NCBI GenBank assembly: GCA_029777335.1
Contig: JAKOSN010000169.1
Span: 1 to 64,000 of the forward strand
Reading direction: 5' to 3'
DNA: 64,000 nt
Origin: Planctomycetota bacterium
Lineage (GTDB): Bacteria; Planctomycetota; Planctomycetia; Gemmatales; Gemmataceae
The notes beneath the pieces were generated by a model. The model worked only from the letters and a program-made list of their open reading frames with translations. It was not told where the DNA came from and ran no database searches. Positions 26,286 through 34,342 of this stretch are shown piece by piece; within the stretch, counting starts at the first letter, position 1; each line of letters starts with the position of its first letter. The translations under genes and the position numbers were made by a program.

Positions 26286-27827
26286 CTACGCATCGTAATC
26301 CCGCAGCCGGCCATACAGTTTTTCATATTCCGCAGCGCTGCGTTGCCAGGACCAGTCCTGTCGCATCCCGGTGAGCAACAGTTGCATCCAGGCTGTGGGC
26401 TGATGCTGGTACAGCGCCACCGCCCGGTGAGTCGCCTCCAGAAAGGCATCGGTGGTCAGGGCAACGAAGCGGAAACCGGTTGCCTCCCCCTGGGAGAGGG
26501 TCTGGGGAGTACAATCCACCACGGTGTCGGCCAGTCCTCCGGTCGCACGCACGACCGGCACCGTCCCATATTTCATACTATACAACTGATTGAGTCCAGA
26601 CGGCTCATACTCGCTCGGCATGAGAAAGATATCCGCACCCGCCTCGATCCGATGGGCCAGGGGCTCATCGAATCCCAGAAAGACACCGAGTCTTCGTGGC
26701 GCTGCCTGTTGCAAGGCGGTCAGCTGGTCGTGATAGCGCCCCTCGCCCTCACCCAGGACAACCACCTGACAGTCCTTCAGCAAGGTGGGCAACCCGGCGA
26801 CAAGAAAAGGAATCCCCTTCTGCTCAACCAGCCGTGCCACCACCCCCAGCAACGGGATGCGCGGCTCCTCAGCCAACCCAAAACGCTTCTGGAGAGCCGC
26901 CTTGCAGATCCCTTTTCCGGGTTGAACCTGATCCACCGAGTAGTTGGCCGGCAAATGGACATCGGTTGCGGGATCCCATTGACTGTAGTCCACCCCGTTG
27001 ACGATGCCGAAAAGCCGCCCCCCGCGTTCGCGCAGGCAATCCTGCATCCCCCAGCCGAAGTAGGGAGTCTGGATCTCGCGGGCGTAGGTCGGGCTCACCG
27101 TGTTGAGTAGATCGCTAAAAACGATCCCTGCCTTGAGACAGTTAAGATGGTTGTGAAATTCCAGCTGGTGATAGTTGAAGAGCCGCCAATCCAGCCCCAG
27201 GCCCGCGAACTCCCCGGGCGGAAAAAGCCCTTGATAAGCGATATTGTGGATCGTTAACAGAGTACGTATGCGCCGATAATGCTCGCGCAACCGGGCGTCG
27301 GAATGATGGCGGTACATCTCTCGGAGATAGACCGGGATCAAGCCGGTCTGCCAGTCGTTCAGATGCACGATCTCGGGCCAGAGATCCAGCACGCGCATCG
27401 ATTCGAGAACCGCCCGGCAGAAAAAGGCAAAGCGCAGACAGTTATCGCGGTAATCCCGTTTCTCGCCAGCGGTCGCCGAGAACTGGTACAATCCATGACC
27501 AAACCGGCGCTCGTCGCGATCGAAGAGTTCATTTTGCTCCACGAGGTAGACCGGGACGCGCGACTCGGGCAAGGTGGAACGCCACAGACGTCCCGCCAGA
27601 CGCCGTCCCCCCAGCGGAATGCTCAGCGTGTGTTCGGTGGGAGCTACCGGGATCGCCCCGGTGCGGGCACAGCGGTAAAGGGGAAGAAGGATCGTGCAGT
27701 CGTGGCCGCGCTCCGCCAGGGCATGCGGAAGGGAAGCGGCCACATCGGCCAGCCCGCCTGTCTTGGCATAGCCCATCACCTCCGACGCCGCCAGCAGGAT
27801 CTTGAACTTTGTCTCCGTACTTGGCAC
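26286..27827 (-). CDS. glgA: Glycogen (starch) synthase, GT5
   Basis: A protein of about 513 aa. The glucose-donor-binding motif KTGGLADV is near the N-terminus; HLNDWQTGLIPV, TIHNIAYQG, NGVDYSQWDP and EPSGLNQLYSMKYGTVP are all GT5 hallmarks. It extends alpha-1,4-glucan chains from ADP- or UDP-glucose; cytoplasmic. The start is uncertain: GTG at 27827 has AGGAG four bases before it, while a TTG at 27866 would extend the protein by 13 residues. It lies between a propeller gene upstream and galT downstream on the same strand. Confidence 0.92.
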   Translation of the reverse strand: MPSTETKFKILLAASEVMGYAKTGGLADVAASLPHALAERGHDCTILLPLYRCARTGAIPVAPTEHTLSIPLGGRRLAGRLWRSTLPESRVPVYLVEQNELFDRDERRFGHGLYQFSATAGEKRDYRDNCLRFAFFCRAVLESMRVLDLWPEIVHLNDWQTGLIPVYLREMYRHHSDARLREHYRRIRTLLTIHNIAYQGLFPPGEFAGLGLDWRLFNYHQLEFHNHLNCLKAGIVFSDLLNTVSPTYAREIQTPYFGWGMQDCLRERGGRLFGIVNGVDYSQWDPATDVHLPANYSVDQVQPGKGICKAALQKRFGLAEEPRIPLLGVVARLVEQKGIPFLVAGLPTLLKDCQVVVLGEGEGRYHDQLTALQQAAPRRLGVFLGFDEPLAHRIEAGADIFLMPSEYEPSGLNQLYSMKYGTVPVVRATGGLADTVVDCTPQTLSQGEATGFRFVALTTDAFLEATHRAVALYQHQPTAWMQLLLTGMRQDWSWQRSAAEYEKLYGRLRDYDA

Positions 27828-27876
27828 CACGCTCCTCGCTCTTCCCTGGGCTCTGCTGGCTGACAAAGGCTTGCCC

Positions 27877-29292
27877 CTACTTCGCCATCGGGTTCTTGTT
27901 CCCTTTCTTGGGAACGGGGGTAAGCGATTCAGGAATCGATTTCATGAGCACCGGTTCCACATAGTCGCGATCGTGCAGACAGATGATCAAGCCATCGTGG
28001 GCTCCCAGATAGAGCCGATCCGTGAGTTCGTTGATGATTGGGTGAGGAAACTCGCGGGCATCGGTGTAACGGCTCAGCTCCTTGCCACTGGTGCGGCTGA
28101 TGATCATCAAGCGCCCACTGCGATCAAAAGCATAGACAAACTTCGGGTTCACGGAAAGCACCCGATCGGCATCGCGGTTTTGCCACACGGACGCCCCTGC
28201 ACGCCAGACCAGGGCCAGACGTTGATTCTCCGTCAAATAGTTTTTCTTCTGGGCCGCCTGTAAGACCTCGTTGGCATCGGCGGCGCGCGGGCCCAGTTCC
28301 ATGGTCACCGCCTGAAGTTGATTGGCGGTCAGATAGCCGCGTTTGATGAGCATCTGCCCGAGTTGCGCCCCGGTGAGTCCGCGGCGATACAACCGGAACA
28401 ATCCGCTCTTCTCGGCGATGGGGAAGACATCGTCGTCGTTCACAAAGGGAGTGCGAATGATCGATTCGCCCGCGGTGAACCGCCAGGGGCGCAGGGTGGT
28501 CACATCCTCAACGCGCTCCGCGTAGAGGTTGGCATCCTCGGAGCCAATGTAAATAAAGCCGTCCTTTTCATGAATCCCCGGTCGCGCCCGAAGTTTCCCA
28601 TCGGTCTTGTAGCGCAGATATGGTCGCGGCACCTCCTTGAACATCACCTGCACTTCCCCCTTGGAACTGGGAAGCACCAGGAAGTTCTTGGTCATCACCG
28701 GCTGCAGATCGAGAGGGAGGAACGGAGTGTAGTCCCAGTCCTTGTGCGGGGATTTCTCATCCAGCCGCGGCAGGGTGTAAGCCACCACGGAGTTGTTGCT
28801 GCTCTGGCTGACGAAGAGATGCTCGTAGTCGATCACCGGCGCTGACTCGACGGTGCTGTTCAAGAGTAACCGCCAACGGGTCTGCCCCGTGAAGCGATCG
28901 ATCCCATAAATCTCCGTTCCGCGCAGCACGGCAACAGCATTGCGGTTGAAGCCGACCATCTGAGTGACCGCGTAGGGCCGACCCACCAGCGTGCGCCAGA
29001 GTTGTTTGCCTGTCTCGGCGTCGAGGCAGACCACCAGCCCGCTGCGATTCTGCACGATCAGATGCATCCCCAGTTTCTTATCCAGGTAATAGGGCGCGAT
29101 CTGCACCGAAAACAGCCCATCGCGTTTGCTGTCCATCGGCACGTAGGCTTTCCACGCCTGCTTCATGTGCAGGCGCTCGAGAATGATCTCGTCGGGAGGA
29201 GTAGGATGACTGTGCAGTCGCCGGGTATCGACCTGGGCGTGGACCAGCGCGGAGACGATCAGGAGCAGAAAGACGGCACCAAGGGATTTCAT
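27877..29292 (-). CDS. Secreted PQQ-like beta-propeller protein
   Basis: A protein of 471 aa. The start at 29292 follows AGGA and gives a signal peptide (MKSLGAVFLLLIVSALVHA). Blade motifs are spread across the length (CLDAETGKQLWRTL, GIDRFTGQTRWRLL, AFDRSGRLMIISRTSGKELSRY). Around residues 310-380 an inserted helical stretch (TGAQLGQMLIKRGYLTANQLQAV and LTENQRLALVW) looks like a duplicated GspE-N-like helical motif within the propeller. Ends in a basic tail. Its stop is about 50 bases before glgA on the same strand, so co-transcription is likely, but a link to glycogen is not shown. Confidence 0.82.
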   Translation of the reverse strand: MKSLGAVFLLLIVSALVHAQVDTRRLHSHPTPPDEIILERLHMKQAWKAYVPMDSKRDGLFSVQIAPYYLDKKLGMHLIVQNRSGLVVCLDAETGKQLWRTLVGRPYAVTQMVGFNRNAVAVLRGTEIYGIDRFTGQTRWRLLLNSTVESAPVIDYEHLFVSQSSNNSVVAYTLPRLDEKSPHKDWDYTPFLPLDLQPVMTKNFLVLPSSKGEVQVMFKEVPRPYLRYKTDGKLRARPGIHEKDGFIYIGSEDANLYAERVEDVTTLRPWRFTAGESIIRTPFVNDDDVFPIAEKSGLFRLYRRGLTGAQLGQMLIKRGYLTANQLQAVTMELGPRAADANEVLQAAQKKNYLTENQRLALVWRAGASVWQNRDADRVLSVNPKFVYAFDRSGRLMIISRTSGKELSRYTDAREFPHPIINELTDRLYLGAHDGLIICLHDRDYVEPVLMKSIPESLTPVPKKGNKNPMAK

Positions 29293-29463
29293 GATCAGGT
29301 ATCCTGCGGAGAGGCCAGTCACCAGGGACGGATCAAGAAAGGCTCTCCTGTAATCCTACCATAGAGGAGCCGGTATCATTCGCCAGGGAGAATCTCGACC
29401 GCCCCGGGAATCGAGTTCGTCAGGCGGATCATGCCGGAAGTGGCATCTGCACCGGCGTGGCTT

Positions 29464-29973
29464 TCAGCTTTTTCGCAGTTGTCGTCTCAAAGCGAAGAAG
29501 TTGGTAAGGACCGCGCCACAGCGCTCGGCCAGAACACCCCCGAGCAGTCGCGCCCGATGGTTCAGGCGCCCGTCTGCCGGAATCTGATAGAGACTCTCGC
29601 AGGCACCGGCCTTGGGGTCCGTGCATCCGTACACCACCAGGGGAAGGCGCGCCAGCACAATCGCCCCGGCGCACATGGGACAGGGCTCCAGGGTAACGTA
29701 GAGCGCACAATTGTCCAGTCGCCAGGTCCCCAGTGCCTGGGCTGCCTGGGTGATGGCGAGCATCTCCGCGTGAGCAGTCGGATCAGCCAGGCGTTCGCGC
29801 TGGTTATGCGCCCGGCCAATGATCCCCTGCTCCCAGTGAACGACCACCGCGCCGACCGGAACCTCGTCCTCGGCGGCGGCGAGGTCGGCCTCCTCCAGTG
29901 CCATCTCCATGTGGGCCACGTGCACTGGATGGCGCGGATCGCTGAGCGGAAGGTCGAGGAAGGCAAAATCCAT
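29464..29973 (-). CDS. tadA: tRNA-specific adenosine deaminase
   Basis: A protein of 169 aa with the zinc deaminase motifs HAE (AHAEMLA) and PCPMC ([11 protein letters not shown]). It makes inosine-34 in tRNA-Arg(ACG); cytoplasmic, normally essential. The start at 29973 follows AGGATCG at good spacing; the longer frame has none. It is divergent from the acylphosphatase gene, with 52 bases between starts. The C-terminus ([13 protein letters not shown]) matches TadA length. Confidence 0.92.
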   Translation of the reverse strand: MDFAFLDLPLSDPRHPVHVAHMEMALEEADLAAAEDEVPVGAVVVHWEQGIIGRAHNQRERLADPTAHAEMLAITQAAQALGTWRLDNCALYVTLEPCPMCAGAIVLARLPLVVYGCTDPKAGACESLYQIPADGRLNHRARLLGGVLAERCGAVLTNFFALRRQLRKS

Positions 29974-30025
29974 AACGGCGATCCTGTTCAACAAGGGCAA
30001 GGGGCGAATCGTGGGAGAGGGGCAG

Positions 30026-30319
30026 ATGACGGATCCATTGGCAACTGCGGTCGTGGCACGTCGGGTGCATTATGCCGGTCGGGTGCAGGGCGTGGGGTTT
30101 CGCGCGACCACCGTCCTGATGGCGAGCAACTTTCCGGTGGGCGGCTGGGTGCGCAATCTCCCGGATGGCCGGGTTGAGCTTCACGTCGAGGGACTCGAGG
30201 CGGAGGTGATGCGCTTCCTCCGGGCGATTCGGGACTTCTGGGGGGACTCCATCAGCGAGGAACAAATCGCCGTGGGGGAGCCGAGCGGCCAGCACACGCG
30301 TTTCCAGGTCGTGCACTAG
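30026..30319 (+). CDS. acyP: Acylphosphatase
   Basis: A protein of 97 aa that starts after GAGAGGGG. The two active-site segments are present: GRVQGVGFR, with the phosphate-binding loop and catalytic Arg, and [13 protein letters not shown], with the catalytic Asn. It hydrolyses the carboxyl-phosphate bond of acylphosphates. Its stop is five bases from the end of the convergent ubiquitin-like cluster. Confidence 0.93.
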   Translation: MTDPLATAVVARRVHYAGRVQGVGFRATTVLMASNFPVGGWVRNLPDGRVELHVEGLEAEVMRFLRAIRDFWGDSISEEQIAVGEPSGQHTRFQVVH

Positions 30320-30323
30320 CTGG

Positions 30324-31565
30324 CTAGTCCTGCCGTCCTCCGCGCGCATCAAGAAGCCGGTTGAGCCGTTCGAGCATCTCTTCCTCGGCGGCCGGCGACC
30401 AGGTGTACTCGGGGGGAGGTTTGAATCCGCCCTCGGCATTGAAGGCGGCGCTGGGGGCGGGACACAGGGGCAACAACCCCAGCGATTTCCCCTTGAGAGT
30501 GACCTCGAACCCCGTGACCTGTTCCAGGTCGTTGGCATCGAGCGTGCCCGGTGCCACCATCGTCGGCCCATCCGTGATCAGCACCTCCTGTTCAAGCAGG
30601 AGGGGGGGCTGGACCGCCCCGGGGACCTGAGCCGACACCTGCAGCGTGCACAGACCCGCCATCGCTGCCTCGCTGCTGGCAATCAGAAAACACGGTCCAA
30701 CACGTCCCGAGCGTTCTCCGGGGGGCACCTGACGCGCCAGTTGGACTTCGCCCTTGTCGCTCTGGAGGACAAAGCGCGAATCGGAGATGCGCAAGGAACG
30801 CTCAAAATGACGCTGTGAAATTCCCGTCACGCGCTGGCTCGCGAGCACTCGGTCCCCCACGCGCCAGGTGGCCGTCCAGGTGCCCAGGTGGCGCGGGTAT
30901 TTGCGAGGTACTACCGTGATTAGCGCCTGGCGGCTCACCATCTGCGAACTGGACAGCCGCACCGGCACCAGTTGGGTGGTTCCGCTGCGCTCACAGCGAA
31001 ATTCGACATGAAGATCCATGTCCGCCAGGGGGGCCAGACTGGTTGGGCTGGTCAGGACTGCACTGGCGAGCAGGCCACGACACTGGTTGGAGACAAACGT
31101 CTGGCAAGCCACGCTCTCCTGCCCCAGCCGAACCAGGAGCGTGGGCATCTGGAGTTTGAGCTGATCGAGAAACTCGTCGCGGGGGAGGGTGGGGATGACA
31201 ATCTGCCCCATGGCCCTGGTGCGCCAGGAGAGGTCGTAGGTGGTCGCGGTGGAGGGCGGGGGCAGACGAAAACGAACACAATAGCGATCTTCGTTCTCAA
31301 GTTTGCGGAGGGAATCCGCCCCGATCGGTTCGCCCTCGCCTTGCTGCAGATGAAAGTCGTTTTTGCGACGCATCACCGCCATGGGCAAGCGCAGATTGGC
31401 CTCGATCAGCAGCGTTTCCGCATTCCAGGGCACAGGCTGATCGTGCACCACCAGGCCTGCCTTCTCATAGCTGAAGTGCAGAGCCTGGGGCTGAAAACCA
31501 ATCCGGTAGGTGGGCCAGAGGTCATTCATCAGCCAGTCGTGCCAGCGCTTGATCCAGGGCCACAT
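30324..31565 (-). CDS. 413-aa protein of the ubiquitin-like cassette, ending ARGG-RQD
   Basis: A protein of 413 aa with no family I recognise. The start at 31565 is fixed by a consensus GGAGGA; it overlaps the end of the E1-like gene by 44 bases, so translation is coupled. No signal peptide or membrane helix is seen. The sequence is beta-rich from about 15 to 360 (LVVHDQPVPW, LLIEANLRLP, VRFRLPPP, MDLHVEFRCERS), suggesting several sandwich or grasp-like domains, then a Pro-rich stretch and a helical tail. The last residues are LLDARGGRQD: a Gly-Gly with a three-residue extension, as in ubiquitin-like precursors that need trimming. Candidate modifier, substrate or adaptor; unproven. Confidence 0.8.
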   Translation of the reverse strand: MWPWIKRWHDWLMNDLWPTYRIGFQPQALHFSYEKAGLVVHDQPVPWNAETLLIEANLRLPMAVMRRKNDFHLQQGEGEPIGADSLRKLENEDRYCVRFRLPPPSTATTYDLSWRTRAMGQIVIPTLPRDEFLDQLKLQMPTLLVRLGQESVACQTFVSNQCRGLLASAVLTSPTSLAPLADMDLHVEFRCERSGTTQLVPVRLSSSQMVSRQALITVVPRKYPRHLGTWTATWRVGDRVLASQRVTGISQRHFERSLRISDSRFVLQSDKGEVQLARQVPPGERSGRVGPCFLIASSEAAMAGLCTLQVSAQVPGAVQPPLLLEQEVLITDGPTMVAPGTLDANDLEQVTGFEVTLKGKSLGLLPLCPAPSAAFNAEGGFKPPPEYTWSPAAEEEMLERLNRLLDARGGRQD

Positions 31566-32340
31566 CGAGTTCCTCCGAAGACGCGGCTGCCTTCCCTGGT
31601 TGACAGATCAAACAGGTGGGCGAGCGGTTGACCCGAAGGCGATAGGTCCGATAGGCCTCCTCGAACACTTCCGGCACGCGGTGCAGCGTGAAGAGCAGGC
31701 TGGTGAACCCCGGCTGGTAGGCCGAGCCCTGCTCCAGCAACTGCAGAGTCACGTGCGCGTGCAGCGACGCAATCGTATGAATGGCGGTGATGCTTGCCGG
31801 AACGGTGGTCTCCGCTACGGGGCCGCCCGGGTTCGAATAATCCGGAGCCACCGGCTTCTCCACGGTGACACTGCGTTGCAGATGACTGGCGACACATCCA
31901 TAGCACGGCCCGCCTGGCACAAACCAGTGGACAAAGCCGCCAATTCCCCCACTGAGAACCTCTCCGAGGGTCCAGGGCTTTCCGTGGCGGCGCATCAGGG
32001 CGTCCCAGTGGTACTTCGCCGGTTCATTGTCGACCGCACAGATCCCGAGCGTGCAGGTGCGGACGACTTCTTCCAGCGCGGGTTGAGCCTCGGGGGCCAT
32101 CAGATCGCAGAGCATCACCTGGACGTGCACATCGGGGCGCCGATCGAGGAGCCATTGTCGGGCCACCTCGGCCTTCGCCTCGCCGATGGCACTGATGGCG
32201 AAAAGATGCCGCTCCACATTGTGCGGTTTGTACAGATCCGGCTCGATCAGAGTGATCTGGGTAATGCGCGGGTCGCGGCTGACCATGTCCAGCACCGGCA
32301 TCCCGCCGCTCCCGGCTCCCACCTGGATCAGATGTGCCAT
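31522..32340 (-). CDS. E1-like ThiF-family adenylating enzyme
   Basis: A protein of 272 aa with the Rossmann-type E1 core: nucleotide loop GAGSGG (8-13), acidic IEPD (32-35), Asn41 and Arg44 (HNVERHLF), and Lys56 in GEAKAEVA. Two CxxC pairs (Cys146/Cys149 and Cys243/Cys246) form the zinc site seen in MoeB/ThiF/E1 enzymes. It would adenylate the C-terminal glycine of a ubiquitin-like partner. I cannot single out a catalytic thiol-transfer Cys. The start has a clear GGGAGG; it follows the E2-like gene by 19 bases. Confidence 0.88.
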   Translation of the reverse strand: MAHLIQVGAGSGGMPVLDMVSRDPRITQITLIEPDLYKPHNVERHLFAISAIGEAKAEVARQWLLDRRPDVHVQVMLCDLMAPEAQPALEEVVRTCTLGICAVDNEPAKYHWDALMRRHGKPWTLGEVLSGGIGGFVHWFVPGGPCYGCVASHLQRSVTVEKPVAPDYSNPGGPVAETTVPASITAIHTIASLHAHVTLQLLEQGSAYQPGFTSLLFTLHRVPEVFEEAYRTYRLRVNRSPTCLICQPGKAAASSEELDVALDQALARLADE

Positions 32341-32359
32341 CGGTTCCCTCCCGGAGAAG

Positions 32360-32791
32360 TTACTTGGCCTCGGGCAGGGGCCATTCGCCTGTTTCGTGCC
32401 AGACCTCGTAGCAAGCCAGCCAGCGCCAGGCTGCCTGGATGGCGAACACGCAGGTGAAACGGGCGGGATCCCAGCGACTGCTGGCGCGGGTGGAACCCTG
32501 TCGCCATAAACAAAGTGTCTGTCCTTCGAGCAGGTGCGGGCAGTGGTTGAGCGGGGTCACCACGCGCGTCTCGGGGGGGACGGTGGGATAGCTCGCCGGC
32601 AACCGGGTCTCCAGCTCGTAGACATTGTGACACGGTTTGAGGCGGTAGCGCAGCACCAGCGCTCCGTTCTGCTTGCTGATACGGATCTTGTAGGCGTCGG
32701 CACGAGCTTCGTTGTAGCGTTCGATGACCGGAATCTCGATGCTGAGCAGCCGACGTTTTCCGGTTTCGCTATCGAGCAGACCCATAGGCAT
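32360..32791 (-). CDS. E2-like ubiquitin-conjugating-fold protein
   Basis: A protein of 143 aa (137 aa if the second ATG at 32785 is used). The layout matches the UBC fold: N-terminal helix, meander ending ETRLPASYPTVPPETRVV (the YPxxPP turn), then NHCPHLLEGQTLCLW, where Cys94 occupies the position of the E2 catalytic cysteine after an HPN-like segment, then Trp-rich C-terminal helices (AIQAAWRWLACYEVW). It should accept the activated modifier from the E1 protein. Neither start has a Shine-Dalgarno; an 11-bp hairpin lies just upstream. Confidence 0.82.
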   Translation of the reverse strand: MPMGLLDSETGKRRLLSIEIPVIERYNEARADAYKIRISKQNGALVLRYRLKPCHNVYELETRLPASYPTVPPETRVVTPLNHCPHLLEGQTLCLWRQGSTRASSRWDPARFTCVFAIQAAWRWLACYEVWHETGEWPLPEAK

Positions 32792-32809
32792 ACTTCGGGC
32801 ACCCAGCGG

Positions 32810-32839
32810 TGAGCGGTGCGCCCCAGAGCGCACCGCTCA
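32810..32839 (-). other. Intra-operon hairpin before the E2-like gene
   Basis: A perfect 11-bp inverted repeat (TGAGCGGTGCG 32810-32820 with CGCACCGCTCA 32829-32839) and 8-base loop lies between the stop of the 60-aa gene and the E2-like start. There is no following U-run, so it is not a standard terminator. It may stabilise an mRNA end or tune E2 translation. Confidence 0.75.
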
Positions 32840-32850
32840 ACCGGGACAGT

Positions 32851-33033
32851 TCAATAGTGACAGGGGACAGACTTGATTGCGGAGATCACTTCCTCGTCGG
32901 TCACCTCTTCGGCGCTCCCCAGAAAACTGGTGTCACGACGATCCATGAGGATGGCGCGATCACTTTCGGCATTGCCGCGCAAGGCGTTGACCAGCTGACG
33001 GCGTTCCGCATCGTTCAGAGGACGGAAATCCAT
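32851..33033 (-). CDS. 60-aa protein of the ubiquitin-like cassette
   Basis: A protein of 60 aa whose reality is supported by an ideal Shine-Dalgarno (AAGGAG, 7-base spacing) and its place inside the cassette between the JAMM and E2-like genes. The N-terminal third is helical and charged (DFRPLNDAERRQLVNAL); the C-terminus (SAEEVTDEEVISAIKSV) also looks helical and ends PCHY. It is too short and too helical to be a standard beta-grasp modifier and has no terminal Gly-Gly. Unknown; candidates are a regulator, a leader-type substrate or an adaptor. Confidence 0.75.
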   Translation of the reverse strand: MDFRPLNDAERRQLVNALRGNAESDRAILMDRRDTSFLGSAEEVTDEEVISAIKSVPCHY

Positions 33034-33095
33034 CGTCGAACTCCTTCGTGAAAGAAAAAAGACCTGCAACTCTGTCCGGGCAGAGCATGCGTGTG

Positions 33096-34073
33096 TCAGG
33101 CCTGGGCGGCCAGCTCCGCTAGCAGGAGATAGACTGCCTGATCGAGCATGGCAGACGGGCAGTCCACAGCGAACACATCTCCGTCGCGGACCACAAAATA
33201 ACGCACTTCCTTGGGCAAGAGCAGCACGCGCAGTGCCGTTCCCGGCTCCGCCAGAGGAACGGTCAGCAGCAACGCCTGACCTCCGCCACTGTCCACCACG
33301 TCACCTTTCATCCCGACCTGCTGGCGATAGAGCCGATCGAGACGATCTGCATGCGCTTCCACAATCGGCCAGACCCCATGCAGGGGCAGCGCCAGGTCCG
33401 GACCGAGTGTCCATTCCACCGGAATCTTGCGATAGGCACGATCTCCCTCCCCCAGGGCATACCAGCAAAAGCACAGCGACCCGAGCACCTGCATGTGCGG
33501 ATGTGGCTGCTGCACGAAGACCGTATCGCCATTCAGCCGGGGATCCGCGGTCCCAATCCCGAACACCCCTTCGCGACCGCGCAGATGCCTTACCCAGAGA
33601 CTGTCTCCCTCGTAGTCCCCCGAACTCGGATGGCGCAGCGTACCCGGATGGGTGTGCACCACGCCGAGGATGGTTAACCGGCGATCGCGCTGGCGGATCA
33701 GGCGACTGCCCAGCGCCTGGGCGGTGGTATTGAACTGCACATGAGCCACTCCCGCATCGCGTTCGGCACCCGCGGGCAAGGTGGCCAGGATGATCGCCTC
33801 GTCGTGTTCGCGTAGACCAAGCAAGATCCAGCCGGTTTCCTCATCGCCGCGCTCGGCGGCCCGATGGGCGGTATATTCCTCGAACAACGTGTGCCCCACG
33901 CCATCGGTCAGGATAACACGCCGCAGGGGGGCATACGGCCCAGGGGTCGGTCCCGGGGGTTCCGGGGGCGACTCCCCGTGCGCCGGGAGTCCGAACAGAA
34001 ACTGGTGCAGGGCTGTCTGGAGTTGCCTGACCAGCAAGGATAAGGGGTGGTGTTTTCTGCCTCGTGCTGGCAT
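33096..34073 (-). CDS. JAMM (MPN+) metalloprotease, deubiquitinase-like
   Basis: A protein of 325 aa. A Pro-rich N-terminus (about 30-48) precedes a complete JAMM site at about 65-200: Glu79 (EETGWILLG), His140 and His142 (VVHTHP), Ser150 and Asp153 (SSGD), with the same His-Pro-to-Ser spacing as in AMSH-type peptidases. A further 120 residues follow, beta-rich with VRYFVVRDGDVFAVDC. In cassettes with E1 and E2 proteins this enzyme trims modifier precursors or removes them from targets. It is upstream of the 60-aa gene by 62 bases; Shine-Dalgarno is weak (GGAG two bases before ATG). Confidence 0.88.
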   Translation of the reverse strand: MPARGRKHHPLSLLVRQLQTALHQFLFGLPAHGESPPEPPGPTPGPYAPLRRVILTDGVGHTLFEEYTAHRAAERGDEETGWILLGLREHDEAIILATLPAGAERDAGVAHVQFNTTAQALGSRLIRQRDRRLTILGVVHTHPGTLRHPSSGDYEGDSLWVRHLRGREGVFGIGTADPRLNGDTVFVQQPHPHMQVLGSLCFCWYALGEGDRAYRKIPVEWTLGPDLALPLHGVWPIVEAHADRLDRLYRQQVGMKGDVVDSGGGQALLLTVPLAEPGTALRVLLLPKEVRYFVVRDGDVFAVDCPSAMLDQAVYLLLAELAAQA

Positions 34074-34342
34074 TACTCCACCGTGGGGTCAATTCCGTCG
34101 GCTTCCTGAGAACACCACCTCTCTCACATCATACCCAGATGGCGCAGGCGAGTCAAAAGATCCCTGCCCATGAGTCGCGCGCGCTCGTCCCAATCCGGCG
34201 TTTGCCCTTCCCCGCTCTGGGCCCTGGTTGTCGGGTCGCACTGCACCGGTTGCCTGCGGTGCGGCGCCAAACGCTCCGTTTGCAGGCCGCTGCACGAGAA
34301 TTTTTCTCTATTGAGGATCTTCGATATGGTTTTTGAAGAGGC

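Noticed and set aside
34074-34342. A hidden small modifier gene between the 167-aa and JAMM genes
   Set aside because: The minus-strand frame at 34089-34295 (68 aa) is Gly/Arg/Ala-rich with no ribosome site or hydrophobic pattern of a beta-grasp fold; a plus-strand frame with CTGCLRCG is on the opposite strand and starts without a signal.
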